64,000 nucleotides of DNA from Flavobacterium sp. HSC-61S13 (GCF_024171535.1 NZ_JALJZV010000005.1:62001-126000), one strand, 5' to 3'; counted from the stretch's first letter, positions 23,241 to 32,119 are shown. Notes: generated from the sequence alone by a model not told the origin. Made by a program: numbers and translations.

Positions 23241-24461
23241 TTACAAAATTTCTGCAACGACAAAAGTACTGCCTCCAATATAGATCAAATCGAGTGGCTG
23301 CGCCACTTCCAAAGCTTTTTGATAAGCAACTGATACAGAATCACAAACCTCCCCATTCAAACCAAATTCGGCTGCTTTTTCAGACAAAACCGCCGCATCC
23401 AATCCGCGAGGAACATTTGGTCGGCAGAAAAAATATTTTGCGGTTTTTGGAAATAAAGGCAAAACACTATCGAGATCTTTATCATCTACTACCCCCAAAA
23501 CAAAAAACATTTGCTCTTTATCCTCTTTTTCCAATTGTTCCAAAACAAGCTTTAAGGCATGACTATTATGAGCCGTATCAGCAATGACCTTAGGTTGCTG
23601 CTTTAAAATCTGCCAACGTCCTTCTAAATGAGTATTTGCAGTTGTATTCAACAACCCCTTGTACTCCTGTTCTGCAGTAATCTCAAAGTGGTCTCGTAAA
23701 ATTGCAACGGCCTGTCTAACCGTACGAATGTTATGCAATTGATAAGACCCAGCCAAATCCGATGTATGTGTATTGCTTTTCATCAAATCGGAAGCAAAGT
23801 ATATAGGCGCATGCAATTCTAAAGCTCGTTTTAAAAACACAGGCTGGGTCTCGGCATTATATTCACCAATTACAACAGGAACCCCTGCTTTGATAATTCC
23901 TGCTTTTTCAAAGGCAATCTCCGATAACGAATGACCTAAAAAAGCCGTATGATCCATCCCAATATTGGTAATAACCGAAACCAAAGGCGTAATGATATTC
24001 GTCGAATCCAAACGTCCACCCATCCCCACTTCAATCACCGCTACATCAACCTCTTGTTGTGCAAAATACTCCAAAGCCATACCCACCGTCATCTCAAAGA
24101 AACTCAAATCATTTTCTTCAAAAAAAAGCTTATTAACAGCAATAAAATCACACACAAAAGATTCGGAAATTTCCTGTCCATCGATTCTTATACGTTCTCT
24201 AAAATCTTTTAAATGGGGCGAGGTATAAAGCCCTACTTTATAGCCTGCCTCTTGCAAAACCGACGCAATCATAGAGGAAGTAGATCCCTTTCCATTAGTT
24301 CCCGCAACATGAATCATTTTTAATTGACTTTCGGGATGATTCAGATGTTCGATCAATTTTATGGTATTGGTCAAATCTTTTTTATAGGCAGACGCACCTT
24401 GCCTCTGATACATAGGCAGTTGAGAAAACATCCAATCTAAGGTTTCACGATAGTTCATCAA
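23241..24461 (-). CDS. folC: Folylpolyglutamate synthase / dihydrofolate synthase
   Basis: Adds glutamate to dihydropteroate and to folates in the cytoplasm (Mur-ligase superfamily). The 406-residue protein has the ATP-binding loop GTNGKGSTSSM near 53-63, the folate-family YTSPHLKDFRERI segment, the VIEVGMGGRLDSTN motif, and NIGMDHTAFLG. The C-terminal ligase domain (about 280-406) contains DTAHNSHALKLVL. Length is normal for FolC. It is divergent from exbB with 139 bases between. The tRNA-Val cluster follows on the same strand but seems to have its own promoter. Confidence 0.95.
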   Translation of the reverse strand: MMNYRETLDWMFSQLPMYQRQGASAYKKDLTNTIKLIEHLNHPESQLKMIHVAGTNGKGSTSSMIASVLQEAGYKVGLYTSPHLKDFRERIRIDGQEISESFVCDFIAVNKLFFEENDLSFFEMTVGMALEYFAQQEVDVAVIEVGMGGRLDSTNIITPLVSVITNIGMDHTAFLGHSLSEIAFEKAGIIKAGVPVVIGEYNAETQPVFLKRALELHAPIYFASDLMKSNTHTSDLAGSYQLHNIRTVRQAVAILRDHFEITAEQEYKGLLNTTANTHLEGRWQILKQQPKVIADTAHNSHALKLVLEQLEKEDKEQMFFVLGVVDDKDLDSVLPLFPKTAKYFFCRPNVPRGLDAAVLSEKAAEFGLNGEVCDSVSVAYQKALEVAQPLDLIYIGGSTFVVAEIL

Positions 24462-24600
24462 TCATTTTATTTAGTTATACACTTCACGCTCAGCTTTATA
24501 AAATATTTCCTTATTTTTCTTAGTATATTAAAATATAGAAAATTATCTTTATTGCAAAATTGAGACATTTTTCACAATAAACACTAGAACGACATTATTT

Positions 24601-25314
24601 ATGATGGTATTTTTTTTACAAGCTCAAAACGACACTATTACCCAGGCAACTGGTGCAATGATCCAAGGGATCTCCGGTGAAAAAGAAATTTCTGTTTTGG
24701 ACTTTATTTTAAAAGGAGGGGTTTTTCTAATCCCGATTATCTTTTTATTAATTTACACAGTCTACCTAATCATTGAACGTTATTTATACATCAGAAAGAC
24801 TGCTAAAACCGATACTCATCTGATTCAAGATGTGCGTACACATCTAAATTCCGGCAATCTAGACTTGGCCGTTGCATCCTCTCAACGCGATGGAGCTGCA
24901 GCAGGTCGCGTATTAAAAGAAGGTGTTTTGACTATTGGTAGACCAATTTCTGAGATAGAATCAAACATGGAAAAAGTAGCTAATATCGAAATCGGTCAAA
25001 TGGAAAAGAAATTAGGTCACCTGGGATTAATCGCAGGTATCGCACCTACCTTAGGATTCGTTGGAACCATTTCTGGAGTAATTAAAATTTTCTACAGCAT
25101 CTCTGTAACTGAAAATATCAGTATCGGAAACATTTCTGGAGGATTGTATGAAAAGATGATCAGTAGTGGAGCCGGATTAATAGTCGGTATTATCGCCTAC
25201 GCAGGATATCACTTGCTAAACGGAATGATCGATAACTTCTCACTAAACGTTCAAAAAAATGTATTAGAATTTGTTAACATAATTCAAAGACCCAATGGCG
25301 ATCAAAAGAAATAA
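24601..25314 (+). CDS. exbB: MotA/TolQ/ExbB proton-channel protein
   Basis: Inner-membrane proton channel that powers TonB or Tol systems. The 237-residue protein has three hydrophobic segments (about 33-55, 135-160, 172-195) and the family core GLIAGIAPTLGFVGTISGVI, in which the T and G positions typical of the channel are seen, and GAGLIVGIIAYAGYHLLN. The short N-terminal part before the first helix is polar. The stop overlaps the exbD start by 20 bases, so the two are translated together. A TonB-like gene stands convergent just beyond. TolQ-type use cannot be excluded, but the TonB neighbour favours ExbB. Confidence 0.92.
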   Translation: MMVFFLQAQNDTITQATGAMIQGISGEKEISVLDFILKGGVFLIPIIFLLIYTVYLIIERYLYIRKTAKTDTHLIQDVRTHLNSGNLDLAVASSQRDGAAAGRVLKEGVLTIGRPISEIESNMEKVANIEIGQMEKKLGHLGLIAGIAPTLGFVGTISGVIKIFYSISVTENISIGNISGGLYEKMISSGAGLIVGIIAYAGYHLLNGMIDNFSLNVQKNVLEFVNIIQRPNGDQKK

Positions 25315-25690
25315 ACGATTTCAAGCAGAAGTAGCAACCTCATCTTTGAGCGATATCATGTTCTTCTTGTTGTTGTTCTTCTTAATCATTTCTACATTAG
25401 CCAATCCTAATGTTATCAAAATGACCTTGCCCAAAGCGGCAGCTAATGAAAAAACCAATAAGCAATTAATCAGCTTATCCGTCACAGAAGACAAAAAGTT
25501 TTATTTAGACAAACAAGAAGTGGCCTTCGAAGAACTTGAAGCCACCTTATTAACCAAAATAGGAAGCGAAGCAGACCAAACAGTCGTCGTTCGCATTCCA
25601 TACAACCTACAAGTGCAAGACCTCGTAGATGTCCTGCAAATAGGCGTTAAAAACAATCTCAAATTCGTTATCGCTACCAGCGGTAAATAG
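25295..25690 (+). CDS. exbD: ExbD/TolR-family transport protein
   Basis: A 131-residue partner of ExbB with one N-terminal transmembrane helix (about 19-40). The proton-relay aspartate is D20 in SLSDIMFFLL. The rest is the periplasmic TolR-like domain (VTEDKKFYLDKQEV ... VVVRIPYNLQVQDLVDVLQI). It begins inside the 3' end of exbB and is followed at once by a strong terminator, so the operon is just exbBD. It energises the TonB-like protein encoded on the other strand. Confidence 0.92.
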   Translation: MAIKRNKRFQAEVATSSLSDIMFFLLLFFLIISTLANPNVIKMTLPKAAANEKTNKQLISLSVTEDKKFYLDKQEVAFEELEATLLTKIGSEADQTVVVRIPYNLQVQDLVDVLQIGVKNNLKFVIATSGK

Positions 25691-25693
25691 ATT

Positions 25694-25726
25694 AAAAAAA
25701 AGAGGCCTAATGGCCTCTTTTTTTTT
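25694..25726 (+). terminator. Terminator of exbBD
   Basis: Stem AAAGAGGCC / GGCCTCTTT with loop TAAT, followed by nine or more T on the plus strand. Confidence 0.88.
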
Positions 25727-25782
25727 GCTGATACGCTGATACGCTGATAGGCACATAGGCGAATAGGCATATAGGTATATAG
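25727..25782. repeat. Octanucleotide tandem repeat, seven units
   Basis: Seven 8-base units follow the terminator: GCTGATAC twice, GCTGATAG, GCACATAG, GCGAATAG, GCATATAG, GTATATAG. Each unit starts with G and keeps ATA or ATAG at its end. The first three are nearly identical, the last four have drifted. It lies between two terminators, in untranslated DNA. Confidence 0.8.
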
Positions 25783-25795
25783 GCGGGTTAATAAT

Positions 25796-25832
25796 AAAAA
25801 AGCGGAAGTCCATATGGACTTCCGCTTTTTTA
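25796..25832. terminator. Bidirectional terminator between exbD and the TonB-like gene
   Basis: AAAAAGCGGAAGTCC and its exact complement form a perfect palindrome with A and T runs on the two sides. It ends the minus-strand TonB-like gene and backs up the exbBD terminator. Confidence 0.88.
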
Positions 25833-25855
25833 TATCTATCAGTTAAATACGTTGT

Positions 25856-26770
25856 TTAATTCAGACTAAAATTGTAAATTATATTACCAATCTGTTTATC
25901 TGGTGCATTAGCACTAGCCTCCCATTTGGTATTAAGAGCTGCATTTCTAGCACCATCTAGCAAGCATTTGGAATTATTAGTAGTTCCTTTAACTCCAGCA
26001 ACAGCTGACGTGGTTACGCCGTTTTTATCAACAACCACTTCCACGACTACCTTGCCTACTTCATTACAAGCATATTTAGGTTGTGGTTTAACCAAGGCTT
26101 TTCTACCCCCTAAAGAATAACCAATTCCTCCGCCTGAACCACTACCAGAACCGCCACCCGAACCACTACCGGTTCCACTTCCCGTTCCAGTACCTGAACC
26201 CGTTCCATTTCCACCACCAGTGCCGCCGCCAGACACTCCAGATCCATAGTAATCACCAGAACCTAGACTTCCATTAGCCTTACCTTTATTACCCGCTGTC
26301 TTATCATCACCATCACCACCTTTTTTAGATCCATTCAGCAAGTTTGCCAAAGCATCATTAGTAGTTTGTGACACCTTGGGTTTCTCCACCACCGGCTTAA
26401 CCACAACTGGCTTCTTGACTTCTTCTTTTACTTTCGGTTTTACAACCGCTTCCCTTTTGGGAATAACAGCCGTTTCCTCTAAAGAATTCTCGCGAGTAAT
26501 GATATTTTCTTCATCTGGAACAACAACAGCCTCCTGAGGTTTATTGTTGTCCGTAACCTGAAGAACTTCACTGGTAAAATCAGCTCCAGACCCCACTTCA
26601 CTATCCCCAAAATTTACCGTAACACCTCCACCTCCGCCACCACCTGCGAAATTTTCAACAGCCGTGGGAGAAATAAAACGAATGAAAAATAAAATCAAAA
26701 ACAACAAAGTACAGATCGCAAATGTGATCCCCATTGATTTTTTTTCTTCTGATGTTAGTTTAATGTTCAT
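25856..26770 (-). CDS. TonB-like energy transducer with Gly/Ser-rich spacer
   Basis: A 304-residue protein with an N-terminal anchor helix (about 13-35), a glycine run (GGGGGGGV, 43-50), a Lys/Pro/Val-rich spacer at about 100-135 (KPKVKEEVKKPVVVKPVV), a Gly/Ser/Thr-rich low-complexity stretch at about 165-225, and a C-terminal TonB-type domain (VGKVVVEVVVDKNGVTTSA ... NIIYNFSLN). The layout fits a periplasm-spanning energy transducer that connects ExbBD to outer-membrane receptors. The Gly-Ser stretch replaces much of the proline-rich spacer found in E. coli TonB. It lies convergent with exbBD rather than in the same operon. Which receptors it serves is unknown. Confidence 0.82.
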   Translation of the reverse strand: MNIKLTSEEKKSMGITFAICTLLFLILFFIRFISPTAVENFAGGGGGGGVTVNFGDSEVGSGADFTSEVLQVTDNNKPQEAVVVPDEENIITRENSLEETAVIPKREAVVKPKVKEEVKKPVVVKPVVEKPKVSQTTNDALANLLNGSKKGGDGDDKTAGNKGKANGSLGSGDYYGSGVSGGGTGGGNGTGSGTGTGSGTGSGSGGGSGSGSGGGIGYSLGGRKALVKPQPKYACNEVGKVVVEVVVDKNGVTTSAVAGVKGTTNNSKCLLDGARNAALNTKWEASANAPDKQIGNIIYNFSLN

Positions 26771-26839
26771 ATAAAGAATAGCTATACAATATAATTACAA
26801 CAAAAATACTGAAAATAAGTTAAGTATATACCACTAAAA

Positions 26840-28066
26840 TTATACCAATTGTTTTAAAGCGATTTCGAAAGCAGTAGCACTGATGTTTTGCTTAGAACTA
26901 TTCAATTGATGAGCCGCTTTTAAAGCATTACCAATAATTGCTGATGCATCTTCAAATATAGTTTCATCTGTTAAGTCTACTTTATTACTCATCAAGTAAG
27001 CAAATACACGAGCCATACCACAGTTCGAAATAAAATCTGGAATCAAACTGATTTTACTGTCCACCATTTCCATAATCGGTCCAAAGAAAATCTCTTTGTC
27101 AGCAAATGGTACATTAGCGCCGCATGAAATCACTTCCAATCCCGCAGTTATCATTTGATCCAATTGGTCTTTAGTCACCAATCTCGATGCAGCACATGGA
27201 GTGAAAATTTCCGCACCAATACTCCAAATTTTAGCATTGATTTCTTCAAAAGGAATCATATTATCCGCTACTAAAGTATTTCCCTTTTTATTGACATACA
27301 AAGCTTGAATCTCTTCAAATGAGAATCCATTTTCATTGATGATACCACCATCACGGTCGATAATACCCACTACTTTAGCTCCCATCTTAGACAAATAATA
27401 AGCCGCTGCCGAACCTACATTTCCAAATCCTTGGATGATAGCGCGTTTTCCAACAACAGATCCGCCGTAAATGTTGTAATAATGCAAAACCGCTTCTGCA
27501 ACACCAAATCCAGTAATCAAATCAGCTACTTTATATCTTTTGTTTACTTGCGGAGAGTAAACGTCACTTTCTACATCTTTAACAACTCCCTGACGCAACT
27601 GTCCAATTCTCGTAATTTTCTCAGCTTCAGTCGGTTTGAAATGTCCGTTAAAAACACCTTCTTGCGGATGCCAAAGACCACAAGCCTCTGTCATTGGAAT
27701 AACTTCGTGAATTTCATCCACATTCATATCACCACCCGTTCCATAATAATTTTTCAACAACGGGAAAACCGCTTTATACCAACGTTCTAAAACGCCTTTT
27801 TTACGTGGATCATTGGGATCAAAGTTAATCCCTGACTTCGCACCACCGATAGCTGGTCCAGAAACAGAGAATTTAACCTCCATTGTTTTTGCCAAAGACA
27901 ACACTTCATTTTTATCTAAACCTTTTCTCATACGAGTACCTCCACCAGCTGCACCACCACGCAAAGAATTGATAACGGCCCAGCCTTCTGCTTCCGTTTC
28001 TGAATCTTGCCAATGAAATACAATTTCTGGTTCTTTTTCCTCGAATTTCTTTAATAAATCTTTCAT
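26840..28066 (-). CDS. Glu/Leu/Phe/Val-family amino-acid dehydrogenase
   Basis: NAD(P)-dependent oxidative deaminase of 408 residues. Catalytic K77 lies in GGAKSGI and D113 in GTGGDMNVDE; the nucleotide-binding turn is GFGNVGSAAAYY. The C-terminal half is a Rossmann domain (KVVGIIDRDGGII). At 408 residues it is shorter than hexameric glutamate dehydrogenases (about 415-450) and longer than leucine dehydrogenases (about 360), so substrate choice between glutamate and branched-chain amino acids is not settled by length. It is monocistronic with a good promoter. Probable job: nitrogen assimilation or amino-acid catabolism. Confidence 0.88.
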   Translation of the reverse strand: MKDLLKKFEEKEPEIVFHWQDSETEAEGWAVINSLRGGAAGGGTRMRKGLDKNEVLSLAKTMEVKFSVSGPAIGGAKSGINFDPNDPRKKGVLERWYKAVFPLLKNYYGTGGDMNVDEIHEVIPMTEACGLWHPQEGVFNGHFKPTEAEKITRIGQLRQGVVKDVESDVYSPQVNKRYKVADLITGFGVAEAVLHYYNIYGGSVVGKRAIIQGFGNVGSAAAYYLSKMGAKVVGIIDRDGGIINENGFSFEEIQALYVNKKGNTLVADNMIPFEEINAKIWSIGAEIFTPCAASRLVTKDQLDQMITAGLEVISCGANVPFADKEIFFGPIMEMVDSKISLIPDFISNCGMARVFAYLMSNKVDLTDETIFEDASAIIGNALKAAHQLNSSKQNISATAFEIALKQLV

Positions 28067-28097
28067 TTAAAAAACTTTATTTTTTGATTAGTCTGCA

Positions 28098-28129
28098 CAA
28101 ATATAACCCCAAAACCAAATACATTCCAA
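28098..28129 (-). promoter_or_regulatory. Promoter of the amino-acid dehydrogenase
   Basis: On the minus strand TTG, 21 bases, then TATATTTG: a full match to the Bacteroidota consensus, about 32 bases before the ATG. Confidence 0.7.
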
Positions 28130-28153
28130 TCCAAATGTGCGAATAATTCCTTT

Positions 28154-29224
28154 TTATGGATTAAATACGTTACCCGATGAATGATTTCTCGATGCTCCAG
28201 TTACACTCGCTAAAACATTGATCTGATTTTCTAGTTTCAATACACCTAATAAAGCAAAAACCAAAGCCTCTTTATAGTTGATTTGTTGCGCAGACGGAAC
28301 AACGATATCGAGATCAGGTCGATAAAAACGCAGTCGCTCCATCAAATAGTCGTGATAAGCCCCTCCTCCAGTGACCAATACATTTTTACAAGCATCCGGA
28401 ATAGCGGCCGCTATCTGAAAAGCAATGTGTTCTACAAAAGTGTTCAATACATCTTCTACTGATAATGAAGCCTTTTCAATTATTGGTAAAATCACCGCAT
28501 TGACCATTTCGATCCCCAAGGATTTTGGAGCGGGAAGTCCATAAAAATCCAACTGGTTTAACACGGTTAATAAGTCGCGATTAACCACTCCCCGACGAGC
28601 TAACACTCCGCGGTCGTCATACGCCATACCCAAAGTATTTGCATAATGATTTAAAACGGTGTTGACCGCAACAATATCAAAAGCCAATCGGTTGTCATTA
28701 GCGTCACTATAAGACATATTAGCAAAACCTCCTAGATTTAAACAAGCCTCATAATCCGAAAACAACAACAGATCGCCCAGGGGGACTAATGGAGCACCTT
28801 GACCACCCAATGCCACATCCTGTACCCGAAAATCACAAACAACGCGCTGCTTTGTACCGGTTGCCAATTGCGGTAAATTACCTATTTGCAGGGTATAACC
28901 CAATTCGGGACGGTGGAACACCGTATGTCCATGGGAACATATTGCATCGATTTTATCAATGTGATTGCGTTTCATAAAATCATTAAATACCGTAACCAAC
29001 AAAGCTGTATACTCCACATTGAGCTCATCAACCAGTTGCTTCGGACTATAAACAGCCTTGCGCAATCTTTCTTCCCAAACTACCGAATACGGCACTGTTT
29101 CACAATGCAACAATTCGGGTTTCCACTTATTGTGTTCAAAATCCAAACGAACATGACACAAATCGATACCATCCAGAGAAGTACCCGACATCATGCCGAT
29201 TACGGTATAAGTGTTTTTAATCAT
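28154..29224 (-). CDS. anmK: Anhydro-N-acetylmuramic acid kinase
   Basis: Phosphorylates and opens 1,6-anhydro-MurNAc, a step in recycling of peptidoglycan fragments. The 356-residue protein carries the family start GMMSGTSLDGIDLCH and the ATP-site segments CSHGHTVFHRP, DFRVQDVALGGQGAPLVPLGD (in parts) and VTGGGAYHDYLM. The frame opens at 29236, but the ATG at 29224 (MIKNTYTV) gives the family's usual length and is used here; neither has a strong ribosome-binding signal. It is monocistronic. No transporter or amidase of the recycling route lies near, so it acts with genes elsewhere. Confidence 0.94.
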   Translation of the reverse strand: MIKNTYTVIGMMSGTSLDGIDLCHVRLDFEHNKWKPELLHCETVPYSVVWEERLRKAVYSPKQLVDELNVEYTALLVTVFNDFMKRNHIDKIDAICSHGHTVFHRPELGYTLQIGNLPQLATGTKQRVVCDFRVQDVALGGQGAPLVPLGDLLLFSDYEACLNLGGFANMSYSDANDNRLAFDIVAVNTVLNHYANTLGMAYDDRGVLARRGVVNRDLLTVLNQLDFYGLPAPKSLGIEMVNAVILPIIEKASLSVEDVLNTFVEHIAFQIAAAIPDACKNVLVTGGGAYHDYLMERLRFYRPDLDIVVPSAQQINYKEALVFALLGVLKLENQINVLASVTGASRNHSSGNVFNP

Positions 29225-29424
29225 ATATAATAGCATTAGATTGACAACGTAAAGCCTTCTTATTTAGTTATTTGTTATACTAAAAACAAACGGTCATCCG
29301 CCGGTTCAAAACAATAATTTCTTTTTTTAATAAGTGTTGGCTAACCACAAGATCCACAAGCATGTTTATTTACAACAGCTCTGGTTATAATTGCAATTTG
29401 AATGGTTAAAATTAGCAATTCCTT

Positions 29425-29455
29425 TTGAAGATTTGATAATTATAAAGTATATTTG
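29425..29455 (+). promoter_or_regulatory. Promoter of the acyl-CoA dehydrogenase gene
   Basis: TTG at 29425-29427, 20 bases, then TATATTTG at 29448-29455; the ATG follows at 29505. Confidence 0.72.
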
Positions 29456-29504
29456 AAAGCTTATAAAAGACACTCAATAATACTTTCAATAAAAAACAAA
29501 TTAA

Positions 29505-30644
29505 ATGGATTTTAAATTATCAGAAGAGCATTTGATGATTCAGCAAGCTGCGCGTGATTTTGCTCAAACAGAATTGTTGCCAGGTGTGATCGAAAGAGAT
29601 GAAAATCAAATCTTTCCGACTGAACAAGTTAAAAAAATGGGGGAACTGGGTTTCCTAGGAATGATGGTTGACCCTAAATACGGGGGTAGCGGATTAGATA
29701 GCGTTGCCTATATTTTAGCCATGGAAGAAATCGCTAAAGTAGATGCCTCTGCAGCGGTAGTTATGTCTGTAAACAACTCTTTAGTTTGTGCTGGACTTGA
29801 AAAATATTGTAATGAAGAACAAAAACAAAAGTATTTAACTCCTTTGGCTTCCGGTCAAGTGATTGGTGCTTTTTGTTTGTCTGAACCAGAAGCGGGATCC
29901 GATGCAACCTCTCAAAAAACTACAGCAGTAGACATGGGAGATCACTACATCTTAAACGGAACTAAAAACTGGATTACCAACGGAGGAACAGCGTCGACAT
30001 ATATTGTTATCGCTCATACTCATCCAGAAAAAAAACATAAGGGAATCAATGCTTTTATCGTTGAAAAAGGATGGGCAGGATTTGAAATTGGAGCAAAAGA
30101 ACAAAAAATGGGAATTCGCGGGTCGGATACACATTCTTTGATGTTTACCGATGTAAAAGTACCTAAAGAAAATAGAATCGGTGAAGACGGATTTGGATTT
30201 GCTTTTGCAATGAACGTGTTAAACGGAGGACGTATCGGTATTGCTTCACAAGCGCTTGGAATAGCTCAAGGTGCTTATGAATTGTCTCTAAAATACGCCA
30301 AAGAACGTAAAGCTTTCGGTACAGAGATCATTAACCACCAGGCTATTGCTTTTAAATTAGCTGATATGGCTACCAATATCTCCGCAGCAAGAATGCTTTG
30401 TTTTAAAGCTGCTTACGAAAAAGACAACGGCCAAGACATTTCTATCTCTGGAGCCATGGCTAAGTTATTCGCATCTCAAACCGCAATGGATACTGCTGTA
30501 GAAGCGGTTCAAATTCACGGTGGAAACGGATATGTTAGAGAATATCACGTAGAACGCATGATGCGTGATGCAAAAATCACACAAATCTATGAAGGAACTT
30601 CAGAGATTCAAAGAATCGTAATTTCGAGAGGTATCGCTAAATAA
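29505..30644 (+). CDS. Acyl-CoA dehydrogenase (short-chain type)
   Basis: FAD-dependent alpha,beta-dehydrogenation of acyl-CoA in beta-oxidation or amino-acid breakdown. The 379-residue protein shows the two PROSITE-type family signatures: GAFCLSEPEAGSDA near 125-138 and the C-terminal QIHGGNGYVREYHVERMMRD region. The catalytic glutamate is in QIYEGTSEIQR near 360-370, the position used by short- and medium-chain enzymes. Length is typical. It is transcribed alone: a good promoter lies in front and a strong terminator 20 bases behind. The electron acceptor (ETF) is not encoded here. Confidence 0.93.
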   Translation: MDFKLSEEHLMIQQAARDFAQTELLPGVIERDENQIFPTEQVKKMGELGFLGMMVDPKYGGSGLDSVAYILAMEEIAKVDASAAVVMSVNNSLVCAGLEKYCNEEQKQKYLTPLASGQVIGAFCLSEPEAGSDATSQKTTAVDMGDHYILNGTKNWITNGGTASTYIVIAHTHPEKKHKGINAFIVEKGWAGFEIGAKEQKMGIRGSDTHSLMFTDVKVPKENRIGEDGFGFAFAMNVLNGGRIGIASQALGIAQGAYELSLKYAKERKAFGTEIINHQAIAFKLADMATNISAARMLCFKAAYEKDNGQDISISGAMAKLFASQTAMDTAVEAVQIHGGNGYVREYHVERMMRDAKITQIYEGTSEIQRIVISRGIAK

Positions 30645-30663
30645 TACTTTTCTCACTTATATC

Positions 30664-30695
30664 AGCGGTATCATTTTGATACCGCTTTTTTTTTA
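30664..30695 (+). terminator. Terminator of the acyl-CoA dehydrogenase gene
   Basis: Ten-base stem AGCGGTATCA / TGATACCGCT with loop TTT and ten T. Confidence 0.9.
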
Positions 30696-30748
30696 CTCCT
30701 TGCCCTAATTGGCACAATCATCCTACCCTAACTTAGGCACCACAGCAA

Positions 30749-31111
30749 TTACTGAAACTTCGATCGGTTTTCTAAAATCTCCGTCATATTTTGATTGGCC
30801 CAATCGGATATTGTTGCCATAAGCGGTAATAAACTTTTACCCAATGGTGTTAATTGATATTCTACTCGCGGTGGAATAACCGGAAAAATCTGTCTTGACA
30901 GCAAACCATCCGCCTCGAGCTTTCGCACAGACACCGTCAACATTTTTTGAGAGATATCACCAATTGCCTTATGCATCTCATTAAATCGCATCACCTCTTG
31001 CTGTCCTAGTAATAAAATAATCAACATCGACCACTTATCGCCAAATCGATCTAATACATTGCGAACAGGACATTGGTCGGTATTTGAAAATTCTGTGGAT
31101 TTTTTTTCCAT
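30749..31111 (-). CDS. HxlR-family winged-helix regulator
   Basis: A 120-residue MarR-like regulator of the HxlR group. The first cysteine motif CPVRNVLDRFGDKWS is typical; C14 is the position that senses redox or electrophiles in some members (HypR, YodB). The winged helix follows: FNEMHKAIGDISQKMLTVSVRKLEADGLL and the wing with IPPRVEYQLTPLG. It is divergent from an NmrA-type oxidoreductase, and a clean dyad lies between the two genes at 31140-31167. It most likely represses both itself and the oxidoreductase. Confidence 0.92.
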   Translation of the reverse strand: MEKKSTEFSNTDQCPVRNVLDRFGDKWSMLIILLLGQQEVMRFNEMHKAIGDISQKMLTVSVRKLEADGLLSRQIFPVIPPRVEYQLTPLGKSLLPLMATISDWANQNMTEILENRSKFQ

Positions 31112-31139
31112 CCTAAATAACTGCTATTCAACATTAGTT

Positions 31140-31167
31140 ACTTTGAGGTAAGTCCATTACCTAAAGT
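31140..31167. promoter_or_regulatory. Likely HxlR operator dyad
   Basis: ACTTTGAGGTAA, five bases, TTACCTAAAGT: half-sites GGTAA/TTACC with matching flanks. It lies just upstream of the NmrA-type promoter and about 30 bases in front of the HxlR start. Confidence 0.6.
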
Positions 31168-31174
31168 TAACTTA

Positions 31175-31205
31175 TTGTTTATTAAAAACTTACTTTTTAT
31201 CTTTG
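31175..31205 (+). promoter_or_regulatory. Promoter of the NmrA-type gene
   Basis: TTG at 31175-31177, 20 bases, then TATCTTTG at 31198-31205. It lies inside the longest reading frame and so fixes the start at 31247. Confidence 0.75.
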
Positions 31206-31246
31206 ACTTACCAAAAGTAATCATTAATTTAATAAAACAAAAAAAT

Positions 31247-32119
31247 ATGTATTTAATAACAGGAGTAACCGGACACTTTGGTCGCACAGCCGCCCAAACC
31301 TTCTTAAAAAACAATAATGATCAATCCTTAGCTATATTGGTACGTGATGCCACTAAGGTTGCCGACTTAGAAGTCTCTGGAGCGGAGGTTCGCATCGGTG
31401 ATTACGGCGATTACAACTCTTTACTTAGTGCGTTTGCCGGCGTGGAGCGTTTATTATTCGTTTCCTCTAACGACATGGAAAACAGAATGTCACACCATAC
31501 GAACGTCATTCAAGCCGCTAAAGAAGCAGGAGTTAAGCATTTGGTTTTCACTAGTTTTCAGTTTGTATCCACTGCCAATGATTCACCTAATGCGCCATTG
31601 ATGAAGGTTTATGTAGCAACGGAGAATCTATTAAAATCGAGCGGTATGGATTACACCATTCTACGAGATGGCTTATATATGGATATGCTACCAAATATTA
31701 TTGGTCCTGCCATAGGACAACAGAAAACCTTATATGCGCCTGCGGGAACTACGGAAGTTGCATTTACACTAAGAGCGGAGTTAGCTGAAGCTAGCGCCTT
31801 GGTTTTAGCAGGAACAGACTATGTTAACCAAACTTTAGACCTGACCGCCAATCAAGCCATTACTTTTCCAGAGATCGCCCAACAGCTGTCCACCATCTTT
31901 AAGGAAGAAATTCATTATGTATCCCCTACCATTCCAGAATACCAAAAGTCTCTAAGCGAAGCTGGACTACCCGAGGTCGTAGTTGGTTTGTTTTCGGGAA
32001 TTATGGCGAGTATAAACGCTGGAGAATTTAGAAAAACCACCACTAGCTTAGCGCAGATATTGCAAAGAGAACCACTCAGTGTAACCAATTACTTGACCGA
32101 GGTTTATTCTAAAAAATAA
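31247..32119 (+). CDS. NmrA-like NAD(P)-binding oxidoreductase (QorB type)
   Basis: A 290-residue atypical short-chain dehydrogenase. The cofactor loop is ITGVTGHFGRT at the very start (residues 4-14), followed by LAILVRDATKVADL and GDYGDYNSLLSAFAGVERLLFVSS (parts), as in QorB/NmrA quinone reductases. The longest reading frame starts at 31175, but the promoter lies over that part, and MYLITGVTG is the natural family start. It probably reduces quinones or electrophiles with NADPH. A divergent HxlR regulator with an N-terminal cysteine fits a quinone/electrophile response. Confidence 0.88.
   Translation: MYLITGVTGHFGRTAAQTFLKNNNDQSLAILVRDATKVADLEVSGAEVRIGDYGDYNSLLSAFAGVERLLFVSSNDMENRMSHHTNVIQAAKEAGVKHLVFTSFQFVSTANDSPNAPLMKVYVATENLLKSSGMDYTILRDGLYMDMLPNIIGPAIGQQKTLYAPAGTTEVAFTLRAELAEASALVLAGTDYVNQTLDLTANQAITFPEIAQQLSTIFKEEIHYVSPTIPEYQKSLSEAGLPEVVVGLFSGIMASINAGEFRKTTTSLAQILQREPLSVTNYLTEVYSKK

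Noticed and set aside
25727..25782. Octamer repeat as a CRISPR array
   Set aside because: Units are contiguous, only eight bases long and lack spacers; no cas genes are in the window.
31175..31246. 24-residue N-terminal extension of the NmrA-type protein
   Set aside because: A consensus promoter covers 31175-31205 and the family start is MYLITGVTG at 31247.
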